This document shows, piece after piece, positions 1 to 9,611 of a stretch of DNA of 64,000 nt. Both the position numbers and the translations under genes were made by a program. The notes beneath the pieces were generated by a model. It searched no databases. It was given only the letters and a program-made list of their open reading frames with translations, and was not told where the DNA came from. Within the stretch, counting starts at the first letter, position 1; each line of letters begins with the position of its first letter. The stretch comes from an uncultured Fidelibacterota bacterium (lineage in GTDB: Bacteria; Fidelibacterota; UBA8477; JABMPR01): contig CALBFA010000068.1 of assembly GCA_937888365.1 (NCBI GenBank), forward strand, positions 1-64,000, written 5' to 3'.

Positions 1-121
1 AAATACCTTTGGAAGTCTTAAACAGAGACCCAGTTATTTTGACACTCCCAAAGATTGATTATTCAGCCGCATTATTTTTGACGTTATTTTAGAATTTAGC
101 AACCTGTTTTAAAAAACTAAT

Positions 122-1108
122 TTACAATTGGTGCTGTTTTAAAAATTGGTGGGTAAAACGTTCGAGTTCTTTTGCGCTATGAATTCTCAGGGCTTCATAT
201 CCAGGTAATGACTTTACAATATCCATCGTGTGCTCAATTTCAAATTCATCCAAACTTTTCAATGGTTTTGTCTGGAAATCGACCGCATTCATTCCAATAA
301 TTAGTTCGAGGGAATATTTCGCGACACGTTCGATTTTGTTATAATTTAATTTATCGGGTGTATCGCTTCTTTCATGATAATGTTCCCATCGTCCACACGT
401 CAAAAACAAATAGGGTAATCCATCTTCTCGAAAAGAGTGATAATCGCTCTTATCGCCAATATACTTATTACGACTTGGCATCATTCGTAAACCACGAGGT
501 AAAACGGTTTTGGACACCATCTCGGGCCATTTAGGATGGCTTTCACTCCCTATAACAAACAGAATGTCTTCCAATCCTCTGGTAGGAACATCATGCCCGA
601 CTAAATCCCACACTAAAACGGAATGAATATCTCTATTGAGTTGATATCGATGAAAATATTTTGAACCCATTTTCGGGCCTAAAAAATAGGGTGGTTCTTC
701 CGAATCAAAAAAAGCTATGATGACATCGTGTAATAATTCAGTTTGTTTTAAACGAGAAACGAGCCACATCAGAATACTTACAGCTGCACCATTGTCATCG
801 GCTCCCGGTTGATTTCCACAGGTATCATAGTGCGCACCGACGAGTATTGCGGGTAAACTTGAGTCCTTCCCTTTAACAAGACCGACAAGATTTGTAAATC
901 CTTCGTTTTCAACTTCAAAAGGAAGTTCAAATGTTGTAGAAAATGGTTCAATACCTGATTGCTCAAAAAATTCAAGTATAAATTCGCGTGCTTTTCTGTG
1001 ACCTGGTGAACCAACTGCACGCCCGTTTTCAGTTGCAATTTTTTCAATGATAGATTTAAAATAGTTACGACCCGAATTTGTAAAAATAGATCTAATTGAA
1101 TTCAACAT
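122..1108 (-). CDS. M28-family zinc metallopeptidase (aminopeptidase-like)
   Basis: The 328-residue protein has the order of metal-binding motifs expected of M28 aminopeptidases: GAHYD (His93), GADDN (Asp104/105), DSEE (Glu137/138), a WDLVGHD segment (Asp168) and a C-terminal WEHYHERSDTPDKLN segment with the last His ligand. Family members use two zinc ions to release N-terminal residues from peptides. No signal peptide or membrane segment is visible, so a cytoplasmic role in finishing peptide breakdown is likely (inference); many relatives are exported. It stands alone, with a separate cytochrome gene upstream on the same strand. The substrate cannot be told from sequence. Confidence 0.88.
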   Translation of the reverse strand: MLNSIRSIFTNSGRNYFKSIIEKIATENGRAVGSPGHRKAREFILEFFEQSGIEPFSTTFELPFEVENEGFTNLVGLVKGKDSSLPAILVGAHYDTCGNQPGADDNGAAVSILMWLVSRLKQTELLHDVIIAFFDSEEPPYFLGPKMGSKYFHRYQLNRDIHSVLVWDLVGHDVPTRGLEDILFVIGSESHPKWPEMVSKTVLPRGLRMMPSRNKYIGDKSDYHSFREDGLPYLFLTCGRWEHYHERSDTPDKLNYNKIERVAKYSLELIIGMNAVDFQTKPLKSLDEFEIEHTMDIVKSLPGYEALRIHSAKELERFTHQFLKQHQL

Positions 1109-1238
1109 AATTAGCGACTTTCATTTGATAATTTTGTTCTGCAGCATCGCACAAGTTTAGGCGATATTTACATATTTAGAAGGCTTTATTTATATCAAAT
1201 GAGGCTTCTTAAATAATGAATAAATCCCTTTTTATCAG

Positions 1239-1574
1239 TTATTTTTTAGGTCGAATTGTTTCAACTTCCGTGGCTCCTCTATGACATGTCCAACATGTAA
1301 TTTGAGGTGCATTTTTCCATGAAAAGTAGGTTTCGTTTTGCTCTTTGATCATTTTCATCATATGTCGAGCAATTTTTTTCTTTTTTGTATCAATGGATTT
1401 GTCATCTATATCATGACAATAAATACATTTAACGCCCAAATCTCGACTTATCGATTTCATAAAACTTTTCATATCATCTTTATTATCAATCTCTAGTACA
1501 TGCAGATTTTTAAAGGGGCCATCTGCAAAAGTAAAAAGTGTCAATACAAAAAAAGTAATCAGCAGCGATTTCAT
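1239..1574 (-). CDS. small dihaem cytochrome c, reaction-centre cytochrome-like
   Basis: A 111-residue protein with a cleavable-looking signal peptide (hydrophobic stretch in the first 17 residues) and two CxxCH haem sites: CIYCH near residue 50 and CWTCH near residue 94. The spacing and the 'CIYCH...ITCWTCHRG' wording resemble the domain of the photosynthetic reaction-centre cytochrome c subunit, which also occurs as short proteins in non-phototrophs. It is probably a periplasmic electron carrier. Nothing else in the window suggests phototrophy. It is about 3.6 kb from the large cytochrome cluster and need not belong to it. Confidence 0.75.
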   Translation of the reverse strand: MKSLLITFFVLTLFTFADGPFKNLHVLEIDNKDDMKSFMKSISRDLGVKCIYCHDIDDKSIDTKKKKIARHMMKMIKEQNETYFSWKNAPQITCWTCHRGATEVETIRPKK

Positions 1575-1863
1575 GTTTATGTCTTCCTTTTCATTGTTTG
1601 TTTTAAACTATCATTATTAAATAATTGTATCAGAATGGTTAATATTTGCTCGACTTTTTTTTTGTATAGATAGAATTCATTGATATTCTTTCCCCAATCA
1701 TTTTCACTAAAATATTGGAGCTTCGTCTTAATACAAGATTATATATGTCACAATTATTACTCAATCAAAAGTGATTTGGAATTAAGAAATACGTCTACCA
1801 AGCTTTTCGAAATATTTGGGTGCCTTTATTTAAGAATATTTCAGTATTAAAAATATATGAATT

Positions 1864-2454
1864 CTATTCAGCATCTTGCTTTTTCCCCTGCAATACTTCA
1901 ACTCGATGTAATAGTTCTTGAACTTCTTCAATATCGGGGTCAATTTTTTGAGCTCTCCTGAGATATACGGTGCATTTTTCAAAATCTTGATTCTCAAAAT
2001 AAAAGTCAGCAAAACGTAAAATAACATCGATATTTTCTGCATTCGAATCCAATAATTGTGACCACATCGTAACTGCTTTTTCAAATTCATTCAAACTGAG
2101 ATACGTTTCGGCTAAGTTTCGTTTTGCTTCGATATAATCATCCTGCAAATCTATTGCTTTTTGAAAATAAGGCACAGCTTCGCTGTATTGCCCGTCAAGG
2201 TTCAGAATAACACCCAACATATTCAGCGATTCCGTCGATTCAGGATTATCTTTGATGGCGTGTAAAAACGACGATTTTGCACGATTCATTTCATTTTGCT
2301 GAAATGCGATTAACCCCAATCCGTAGTGCCCAATTCCAGAGAGATCACCCGATACCAAAATTTTATTAAATAATTCCGAGGCCTTGCGATAATTGCCGTC
2401 TCCTAAAAAAGACGCTCCCTCATCAATTAAATTCATTAGTTCATTTTCAGTCAT
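1864..2454 (-). CDS. tetratricopeptide repeat protein
   Basis: 196 residues made almost entirely of TPR-type helical pairs (for example GHYGLGLIAFQQNEMNRAKSS and the A-x-x-x-Y/F-x-x-A-I/V pattern repeated about four times from residue 10 to 180). There is no signal peptide or transmembrane segment, so it is probably a cytoplasmic protein-protein interaction module. The partner is unknown. The start ATG lacks a strong ribosome-binding site. Confidence 0.7.
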   Translation of the reverse strand: MTENELMNLIDEGASFLGDGNYRKASELFNKILVSGDLSGIGHYGLGLIAFQQNEMNRAKSSFLHAIKDNPESTESLNMLGVILNLDGQYSEAVPYFQKAIDLQDDYIEAKRNLAETYLSLNEFEKAVTMWSQLLDSNAENIDVILRFADFYFENQDFEKCTVYLRRAQKIDPDIEEVQELLHRVEVLQGKKQDAE

Positions 2455-2775
2455 ATGCTCTACGCTTCATAAATTTGATTATTTGCTTTGGATATCCCTT
2501 ACGAGCATGCCACACTGTCTTGATTTTTTTATTTTGGGAAGTACTTTCTTTTTTTTTCGATTTAGGATTTAAACAAATGCCTAGATGCTGAAATTTGAGT
2601 CGTAAGTGTAATGTGAACATTAACTAAAGTCGAGTCTGTCTTAACCTTCTTTTCAACCGCAAAATTAAGCCAGCAGCTCAAAAGTGTATCGATACTATGT
2701 GTGCATGAGTTCGTCATTACTTGGAATAAGGGACCGTTATTTTGTTCCATGACTTCACTTGGTACCAGTGCAAAC
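2455..2775. other. gene-poor stretch between TPR gene and ackA
   Basis: About 320 bases without a supported gene. The only ORF (62 codons, minus strand, 2562-2750) has no ribosome-binding site, no recognisable motif and low-complexity surroundings. A near-palindrome around a GGTACC core sits at about 2757-2771, just beyond the ackA stop; its role is unclear. No convincing terminator or promoter was recognised. Confidence 0.4.
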
Positions 2776-3981
2776 TTATTTTAAATTCCCTGAAAGTACT
2801 CTTTCTGTATCTAAAGCTATCACGAGTTCCTCATTAGTAGGTATAACCAATATTTTGGATTTCGAATCGATATGACTAATAATTCCTTCATCTTCAAGTT
2901 GGTTATTTTTGTCATCATCTAAAACTAAGCCCATGAATTCGAGTCCTTCAGTCGCTAGTTTTCGAACCAATGCCGAGTTTTCTCCAATTCCTCCTGTAAA
3001 CACGAGGACATCAATCCCCCCAAGAGCGCCCGCATAAGCGGCTATATATTTTTTAAGTCGATACGTAAAAACATCGATAGCCAATTTTGCACGTTTATTT
3101 CCATCCTTTGCTTCATCTTCCAATTCTCTCATATCCGAAGAAACGCCCGAGATACCTATTAAGCCAGAATGTTTATTGAGTAAAGTTGTTGCTTCTCTAT
3201 TATTTAAATCTTCTCTACGCATAATATGTAAAAGTGCTGCTGAGTCTACATCACCCGATCGTGTACCCATAATGAGACCTTCAGTTGGTGTAAATCCCAT
3301 AGATGTATCGATTGATTGACCATTTTTTACAGCCGTAACACTTGCACCATTTCCCAAGTGACATGTGACTATGTTTGAATTTAATAAATCAAGATTCAAA
3401 ATATCTCGGGCTTTGCGACTTACATAATAATGAGACGTTCCATGAAAACCAAATCGTCTAATTCCGTGACGCTTATATAGGATATAAGGCAAACCATAGA
3501 TATAGGCTTTTGAAGGCATGGTTAAATGAAAGGCTGTATCGAAAACGGCCACATTGGGTCTTCCAGGCATCAACAATTCACAGGCTTCAATACCCTTAAT
3601 ATTATGAGGATTATGCAAAGGCGCTAAATCTACGCAACCATGCAAATCGTGGATAATATCATTTTCAATGAGTGTTGACTGTGTAAATTTCTCGCCGCCA
3701 TGCACGACACGATGCCCTATGGCATCCACCTCATCAACCGAGTCTATAACACCTTTTTCCTCATCGGTTAAGAAGGCAATTATGTATTCAATCGCTTGCT
3801 GATGATCGAGGATTTCACCCGACAATGTTATTTTATGATTCGTAGCATTTGTTTGGCTAATTTTAGCCCCTCTTAAGCCAATTCTTTCAGCTAATCCTCT
3901 CGCAATAGGTTTGAAGGTTTCCGTATCAAATAGTTGATATTTGATTGATGAACTACCAGAGTTTAAAACCAATATTTTCAT
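2776..3981 (-). CDS. ackA: acetate kinase
   Basis: 401 residues, the usual length of acetate kinase. It opens with the signature VLNSGSSSIKYQLF and contains HLGNGASV, GLIMGTRSGDVD and the C-terminal GGIGENSALVR segment, all typical of the ASKHA-fold acetokinase family. It interconverts acetyl phosphate and acetate, making ATP in the acetate-producing direction. Its start overlaps the stop of the upstream 3-hydroxyacyl-CoA dehydrogenase gene by four bases (ATGA), so the two are probably translated together. No stand-alone phosphotransacetylase is present here; a PTA-type domain occurs in the malic enzyme fusion at 27.6-29.9 kb. Confidence 0.97.
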   Translation of the reverse strand: MKILVLNSGSSSIKYQLFDTETFKPIARGLAERIGLRGAKISQTNATNHKITLSGEILDHQQAIEYIIAFLTDEEKGVIDSVDEVDAIGHRVVHGGEKFTQSTLIENDIIHDLHGCVDLAPLHNPHNIKGIEACELLMPGRPNVAVFDTAFHLTMPSKAYIYGLPYILYKRHGIRRFGFHGTSHYYVSRKARDILNLDLLNSNIVTCHLGNGASVTAVKNGQSIDTSMGFTPTEGLIMGTRSGDVDSAALLHIMRREDLNNREATTLLNKHSGLIGISGVSSDMRELEDEAKDGNKRAKLAIDVFTYRLKKYIAAYAGALGGIDVLVFTGGIGENSALVRKLATEGLEFMGLVLDDDKNNQLEDEGIISHIDSKSKILVIPTNEELVIALDTERVLSGNLK

Positions 3982-4910
3982 ATTTTGCTTCCATTATCGT
4001 TATATTTGAAAAAACCGATACCTACTTTTTTCCCAAGATGACCCGCGCGAACTTTCTTCTTTAAAATTGGGCAAGGTCGATATTTTAAATCACCCAATTC
4101 TTTAAAAAGAGACTCCATCCAAAATAATACTTCATCGAGGCCAATCTCATCCGCAAGTGTTAAAGGACCGTGTCCCATGTTGAATCCTAACTTCATCGCG
4201 GTGTCAATGCCATCGGCAGTCGCGATCCCTTCCATCAAAGTATACATGGCTTCATTGAGCATAGGAAGAATGACGCGTGTCGTGATGTAACCTGGATATT
4301 CGTAAACTTCTACGGCTGTTTTACTTAGTTTACTTGTAAATTTTTGAACATCTTCAAAGGTTTTATCGGAGGTCTTAAGTGCGCGAATAATTTCAACAAT
4401 AGGTTTGCTAACAACGGGTTGAAGAAAATGCAAACCAAGAATTCTTTCTTGTCGATTTGCACGGGTAACATTCGCAATTTCGGTGATACTTAAACTTGAA
4501 GTGTTTGTACAAAAGACCGTACTTTCATGGCATATTTCATCTAATTTTTTAAAAAGCGACTGTTTTTTTTCTAAGGATTCAGGAATCGCTTCAATCACCA
4601 AATCAGCTTTTTCAACCTCCTCTATGTTAGATGTAAAATTGACCCGAGCGAGGATTCCACGCTTCTCACTTTCGGTAAGTCCCCATCGTTGAATTTCTAA
4701 ATCCATTTCATGGGAGAGCTTCTCTTTCGCTAAAAGGGCTAATTCCTCAGTATGTTCAATAAAAATGACCTCTAATCCTTTTCCCGCGATTAATTGGGTC
4801 AAACCTCTGCCCATAATTCCACCACCAATAATGGTAATATTATTAAATCCACTTTGCTTTAATCTTTTGCCATGGTTGGCAAAGGCAAGTTTCTCTAGTT
4901 TTTCACTCAT
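3978..4910 (-). CDS. 3-hydroxyacyl-CoA (3-hydroxybutyryl-CoA) dehydrogenase
   Basis: 310 residues with an N-terminal Rossmann motif GGGIMGRGLTQ near residue 30, the catalytic-region LHFLQP, and a C-terminal dimer domain (GHGPLTLADEIGLD). It oxidises 3-hydroxyacyl-CoA to 3-ketoacyl-CoA with NAD. It is a paralogue of the gene at 51.4-52.3 kb but has diverged at usually constant places (LHFLQPVV instead of MHFMNPVP, and an extra N-terminal stretch of about 20 residues), so it may prefer another substrate (inference). It is coupled to ackA by an ATGA overlap, which suggests a link between acyl-CoA turnover and acetate formation. Confidence 0.88.
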   Translation of the reverse strand: MSEKLEKLAFANHGKRLKQSGFNNITIIGGGIMGRGLTQLIAGKGLEVIFIEHTEELALLAKEKLSHEMDLEIQRWGLTESEKRGILARVNFTSNIEEVEKADLVIEAIPESLEKKQSLFKKLDEICHESTVFCTNTSSLSITEIANVTRANRQERILGLHFLQPVVSKPIVEIIRALKTSDKTFEDVQKFTSKLSKTAVEVYEYPGYITTRVILPMLNEAMYTLMEGIATADGIDTAMKLGFNMGHGPLTLADEIGLDEVLFWMESLFKELGDLKYRPCPILKKKVRAGHLGKKVGIGFFKYNDNGSKI

Positions 4911-5132
4911 TTTATATACTAGCCTTGTTCTTTTTTAATCTTCTTATTTTAAACTATCTCTCATTCTATATGCTCATAGTTTTAAAATGAACATCCCTTC
5001 ATTTTAATTTTCTTTTAAGAATATCGTATCATTTTTAGCGTTTATTTTATTTTTTTTCTATTATTTATTTTCTCTTTTTAAAGGGTATGTTAAAATTTTA
5101 TAATACGACGAGCACACACAATTTTAAACCAT

Positions 5133-5175
5133 AAAAAAGGATGTTAATGTCGCGAATAAAGACATCAACATCCTT
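5133..5175 (-). terminator. Rho-independent terminator of the large cytochrome gene
   Basis: A 15-base stem (AAGGATGTTGATGTC pairing with its near-complement across a 9-base loop, one G-T pair) is followed on the minus strand by a run of T. It lies just beyond the stop of the gene at 5203-7209. Confidence 0.85.
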
Positions 5176-5202
5176 CAACTAAAAAGTTGATTGAACTAAT
5201 TA

Positions 5203-7209
5203 TTAATTTCGCAAATAATTCAATCTATTATTATAATATTCTAACGCCACGCGAACCAATTTTGGATTATGCACACTAAAGCTGCCTTCTTTTTCTAGCT
5301 TTTCTAGACCTGATCGAATCGTATTCAATTCCTTCTCTTGGCTGGCTCGCATCGTCATTTTCGACTTTTCAGCAATAATATCATTTAATCGCTTAATGTC
5401 ACGTTTCGTGTCTATTTTCCACTCTTCAATAAATTGAGGGTAAACAGCACTATGACACTTTACACACGCTAGACGATTTGTCCTCTGAATCGTACCATTC
5501 TCTGTCTCATGACACTTACGACATGTAATTTTATTCCCATGCATATAATCCGCAGATAAATCAGTTCCTAAGTCAATTGTTCCACTGCGAAGTTCGTTTT
5601 GCGTTGTATGACACGTTTCGCATTTTTTCTTTTTATCTTCGTGATGACAAGACAAACACTCGTTTTTATTCATCACCATTTCACCGTGTTTGGCTCTATT
5701 CGAGTGGCACTCGGCACATTTCATCTTCGCTTCGACAACATGTTGCTTGTGTTTAAATGAAAGATTAAATACACTTGTTTCTACATCTTCAATTCCATAA
5801 TGACAATTATTACAATCGGATGGAATCATATCATTATGCAGAACATTGAAATCCTGAATATCCTTCGAAACACCTAAGTAACCTGCGACTGTTTTTAAAT
5901 CTTCGTGAGTCGAGAATAACAATTTGTCAGAAAAACTAATATTATGAATCACATTCCCAGATTTTACCATCCCAAAATTATGCTTAGCTTGGGACATTTT
6001 CTCTGCGATTGAACTTTTCTGTTTCTCTGATAAACCAGGTTTATCGATATGAGTTTCGATAATTCGGATCGATTTTTCAATGGCGTCCATTTTGACAGCC
6101 ATTTGTTTTTGCCACTGATTTAAAATTCTATTGTATCCTTCGCCATGGCAAACCTCGCAAGAGTTATAATTAGCAGTATTATTTACACCAAAATCGCCAA
6201 TTCCATTTAATTCACTATGATAAACATGACAGGCTTGACAATTCAAACCGCTTTCAAACATTGGGTTTGGGTGCGCTTCAAAACCAATTGCACCTTTTCC
6301 GGTAAATAAATCAAGTTGGGCAACATGTGTATTCTGATGACAAGACTCGCATTGAGGTACGATATGTTCACTCCGCGCAACCGATTTATGTTGAATGGGC
6401 ATGTGGCAAGCCAGACATTCTATTTTATGTTGTGTAATGTGTAATTGATGAAGACTGTCTGGCCTGTTAAAAACTTCATTCACTTTCGTATCAGCGTGAC
6501 ACGTGCTGCAACGTTCGATAGGTGCTGCGCCAGTTCCATTATGCATATCACCGTGGCAGCTTTCGCATTTAATATTGCGCTCAAGTATCGAAGTGTGGTC
6601 ATATTCCACATCCGGCGTTTCCACGCTGGTAACAGGAGCCCTATGGCACGTCGAACAATTATTTAATTTGGGGATATCAACAGGCTCCTTAAAGTGACAC
6701 AGAAAACACGTCGATTCTGTGACGACAATATGCTCACCTTGAACAATTTGAGAGTGACAACTTGTACATCGAAGTTGCTTTCCATTACGTAAGCCTGTTA
6801 AATGTGCTGAGTGCCCAAAATTAATTCTACCTTTAAAGCTTAAGGAATCGCGTAACAGTTCTTTACTATGGCAGCCACTTCTTAAACAACTTGCATCAGG
6901 TATATCGGCATGAGGCTTCCCTCTTTTATAGACGCCTGTCGCGTAGTTTGCAACCATGGCAATAGCCGTAAACTTACCTTCGATTTTAGACATGATCCCT
7001 GGTGGGAAATGGCATTTTATGCAGGTGACATCTTTATGTGAAGACGTTTGCCATGCATCAATATACGGTTGCATATAGTGACAGCTCGAACAGAATGTCG
7101 GTGTTGAGGTAACTTCTACCATACCAAACAGCACAATTCCCGCTGCAATAATACCAGTAAATCCAAGCACCCAATAACGTAGTTTTTTATTTTGAATCGA
7201 TAATTTCAT
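5203..7209 (-). CDS. inner-membrane-anchored multihaem cytochrome c with NapC/NirT-like N-terminus
   Basis: 668 residues. One N-terminal transmembrane anchor (about residues 13-32) leads into FCSSCHYMQPY and CIKCHFPPG, the pattern of NapC/NirT quinol-linked cytochromes. I count 17 CxxCH sites plus one atypical site CLRSGCH (four residues between the cysteines), up to 18 haems, in two groups separated by a haem-free helical stretch at about residues 365-450. The C-terminal 60 residues are charged and haem-free. Likely role: accept electrons from the menaquinone pool and pass them through the periplasm. The start has a good AGGAG site. It is the last gene of the minus-strand cytochrome cluster and has its own terminator. 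The terminal acceptor is unknown. Confidence 0.88.
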   Translation of the reverse strand: MKLSIQNKKLRYWVLGFTGIIAAGIVLFGMVEVTSTPTFCSSCHYMQPYIDAWQTSSHKDVTCIKCHFPPGIMSKIEGKFTAIAMVANYATGVYKRGKPHADIPDASCLRSGCHSKELLRDSLSFKGRINFGHSAHLTGLRNGKQLRCTSCHSQIVQGEHIVVTESTCFLCHFKEPVDIPKLNNCSTCHRAPVTSVETPDVEYDHTSILERNIKCESCHGDMHNGTGAAPIERCSTCHADTKVNEVFNRPDSLHQLHITQHKIECLACHMPIQHKSVARSEHIVPQCESCHQNTHVAQLDLFTGKGAIGFEAHPNPMFESGLNCQACHVYHSELNGIGDFGVNNTANYNSCEVCHGEGYNRILNQWQKQMAVKMDAIEKSIRIIETHIDKPGLSEKQKSSIAEKMSQAKHNFGMVKSGNVIHNISFSDKLLFSTHEDLKTVAGYLGVSKDIQDFNVLHNDMIPSDCNNCHYGIEDVETSVFNLSFKHKQHVVEAKMKCAECHSNRAKHGEMVMNKNECLSCHHEDKKKKCETCHTTQNELRSGTIDLGTDLSADYMHGNKITCRKCHETENGTIQRTNRLACVKCHSAVYPQFIEEWKIDTKRDIKRLNDIIAEKSKMTMRASQEKELNTIRSGLEKLEKEGSFSVHNPKLVRVALEYYNNRLNYLRN

Positions 7210-7287
7210 ACCGTAAGGCTCCTAAAATATTGTGTTGATGCATCCCTATAAAAAATATTTTCGACTCAAGATGAATCTTTTCATTGA

Positions 7288-8295
7288 TTAGTTTTCAAAT
7301 ATGAGCAATTCCTCAATTAAAGGTTCTCGACCTATAATTTTCTTTGCTGCTTTGTACTTCTTTTTTGATTCTGAAGAGTTGTCCATTTTACCGAACAATA
7401 GACTCTCCAAATAAATTGTTTGATAATCATCGTCACTTATTTCCATTTTTTGAATTTTTTCAAGGGCGGATGCATAATTTTTATTAAAATACATAATCAA
7501 TGCTTCAGCATAAAGGAGTTCATCTTCTGTATAGAGTTCTGCCTTTAACACGTTCAAACTTTTTTCAGCCTCGGCATATTGCATTAACTGAATCTGAACA
7601 AAAACGCGCAGCAATTCTGCTCTAGGTGAAAGCGCTGATAAATTATCTAATTGTTGAAGAGAAGCATCATAATTGCCAAGCTCATACAGCTTAAAAGCGA
7701 AACGTTCATGACGATTATGTTTCTTCTCTTCAGGGCTATTGTGGATGCCTTCTTGGGACCCATTTGCCATCTTTTTGTCATGAATGAGCGCATGAATCGC
7801 GTTGATAGTCGTCATTGAAAAACCAGCATGGTATTCTTCAATGGAAAATGATGGGTTAATAACAAAAAGCGTTGGGAATACCTTTATACCAAATAAACTG
7901 AAGATAGCTTTTGAGTCTTCAATCACCTTCGTCCAGTTTGCGTCGCTAATTTTTTGCGCTTGGTCAACTTTTTCATTTTCCTCTTCAATAATGGTAAATT
8001 CCCATACTGTTAAAATATTGAGTTCATCTTTTTCGAGAACTTTTGCCAACTCCTGACGCATCTGAATACTATACTCTTGATTTTCTCGCGTAAAAAGAAT
8101 TAATCCAACATGCTTTGAGTTTTCCTGAAGGTTTTGGATATTTATTAAATAAGACATCATTTCATCCGTCAACTGTTCATGAAGATGTAACTTCCGACCC
8201 GCTTCTGTATCGTCTTGCGCTTTACTTGGTGTGGGAAAAAATAAACTCAATAAAAATATCCCAATAATTATAAAGCTACGGTGATAATGAATCAT
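7288..8295 (-). CDS. exported thioredoxin-fold/TPR protein in cytochrome cluster
   Basis: 335 residues with a signal peptide ending near PTPSKA (residue 26). Residues about 45-170 look like a thioredoxin fold, including a cis-proline-type segment FGIKVFPTLFVINP, but no CxxC active site is present, so it is unlikely to be an oxidoreductase. Residues about 190-330 form TPR-like helices. Placed between two multihaem cytochrome genes, it may help assembly or haem loading of the cytochromes, or hold partners together in the periplasm (inference from context). Spacing to both neighbours is short (about 80 and 25 bases), consistent with one operon. Confidence 0.65.
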   Translation of the reverse strand: MIHYHRSFIIIGIFLLSLFFPTPSKAQDDTEAGRKLHLHEQLTDEMMSYLINIQNLQENSKHVGLILFTRENQEYSIQMRQELAKVLEKDELNILTVWEFTIIEEENEKVDQAQKISDANWTKVIEDSKAIFSLFGIKVFPTLFVINPSFSIEEYHAGFSMTTINAIHALIHDKKMANGSQEGIHNSPEEKKHNRHERFAFKLYELGNYDASLQQLDNLSALSPRAELLRVFVQIQLMQYAEAEKSLNVLKAELYTEDELLYAEALIMYFNKNYASALEKIQKMEISDDDYQTIYLESLLFGKMDNSSESKKKYKAAKKIIGREPLIEELLIFEN

Positions 8296-8318
8296 TTTAC
8301 GTCACCAACTTTTGGCTA

Positions 8319-9611
8319 TTAGCGCTTATATGTCTTAGGTTTATGACAACCGGGAGCGCAAGAGCCTCCTGTCTTCGTTTTTGTATAGTTTAAAGGCAAG
8401 TCCCATCCACCAAACGGTACGAAATCGCGAATATGGCTTGGATTATTGGATGCATGCGTTTGATGGCAAGCGCGACACGTGCGACCTTTTTCCTGATTGA
8501 CATGTAAATAGTGCAAATTCACATCACCATTACGAAAATTAGTTAATTCTGTTGAAAAGGCATCAAGGACATTTTCGGGTGAATGGCATTGAAAACATAA
8601 ATCATAATTTTTCTGTTCAAACGGTGCATAGAACGATTTGGCATATTGAAATTTTAATAAGCTACCATTTTTACTAAAGTGGGGATTATGACATCCCGAA
8701 CAATTTTTTTCACGAATGGGACCATGTACAAATTTGCTATCTTCGATGAAACGTTTCATATTTGGTAAAATCTGAGTCCCAATTTGCATTGGTTTGTCAT
8801 GACAATCCATACAAAGAGAATAAGAGTCATTCTTCAGGACGGCCTTAAATTGTGATCCATGGGGATTATGGCAATTCATACAGGAGCGATCCGTGACCAA
8901 TGCTGAGTGAACATTTTTAGCATCAGCCATGGCAGGTTTCATCTCTTTATGGCAATCAAGGCATAGTCCAGGAGTGGCTGATTTTAGCATGAAATTTTGA
9001 TTGGATTCATGAGGGTTATGACAATTTGTACATTTTTCAACGACTGGTTTATGCTGAAATGCAACACTTTCAATTTCTGTCTTTTTGATTTCATGACAGG
9101 TAAAGCATTTTGCATTAATATTTAAAGAAGTTAGCAAAAGTTTCGCTTCGTCGCCATGACTTGCATGGCAAACATTACAGGCGCCGACGGCAACAGGTCC
9201 ATGGACAAAATCTTTTTTCCCAATTTTGTCTTTGTGGCAATTTGCACATAAAACAGCAGGCGTTGGATTGGAAAGCATTGAAACAACCTTGCTACCATGA
9301 GGATCATGACATGCTAAACATTCGCCTTTTTTTACAGGTGTATGTAAACCGATGGATTTAATGTCCGTTTTATGACATGCCAAACACATTTCGCCGCCAT
9401 TATTTTTCTTAAGTCCGTACTCATTCCCTTTTCGTTCGGGATGCTTCTTTGCATTTTCAACGTGACAAGACAAACAGTCTTGTTTTTGAATCGGATTATG
9501 AATATACTTTTTCTCAAGCATGTTAGCGTGGCAATTACTTTCAATGCACTGTGAAAATATGGGTTGAGCACTTAAAACTAGAATTATCCCAATATATTTC
9601 GCTATTCTCAT
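8319..9611 (-). CDS. periplasmic multihaem cytochrome c, doubled-CxxCH type (about 15 haems)
   Basis: 430 residues with a signal peptide (cleavage near IFSQ, residue about 20). I count 13 CxxCH sites plus two atypical ones: CIESNCH at the mature N-terminus and CAPGCH at the C-terminus. Many sites are in pairs of the form CxxCHxPHGS...CxxCHK, the doubled-CxxCH arrangement of decahaem-like and MtrA-like cytochromes. It lacks a membrane anchor, so it is probably a soluble or outer-membrane-associated electron wire in the periplasm. The ATG is preceded by AGAGGA. It is flanked by other cytochrome genes on the same strand. Confidence 0.88.
   Translation of the reverse strand: MRIAKYIGIILVLSAQPIFSQCIESNCHANMLEKKYIHNPIQKQDCLSCHVENAKKHPERKGNEYGLKKNNGGEMCLACHKTDIKSIGLHTPVKKGECLACHDPHGSKVVSMLSNPTPAVLCANCHKDKIGKKDFVHGPVAVGACNVCHASHGDEAKLLLTSLNINAKCFTCHEIKKTEIESVAFQHKPVVEKCTNCHNPHESNQNFMLKSATPGLCLDCHKEMKPAMADAKNVHSALVTDRSCMNCHNPHGSQFKAVLKNDSYSLCMDCHDKPMQIGTQILPNMKRFIEDSKFVHGPIREKNCSGCHNPHFSKNGSLLKFQYAKSFYAPFEQKNYDLCFQCHSPENVLDAFSTELTNFRNGDVNLHYLHVNQEKGRTCRACHQTHASNNPSHIRDFVPFGGWDLPLNYTKTKTGGSCAPGCHKPKTYKR

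Noticed and set aside
1239-1574. Evidence of phototrophy from the reaction-centre-cytochrome-like protein
   Set aside because: This domain is common in non-phototrophs and no pigment or reaction-centre gene is present.
2562-2750. 62-codon ORF between the TPR gene and ackA
   Set aside because: No ribosome-binding site, no motif, and no sign of conservation visible in the sequence.
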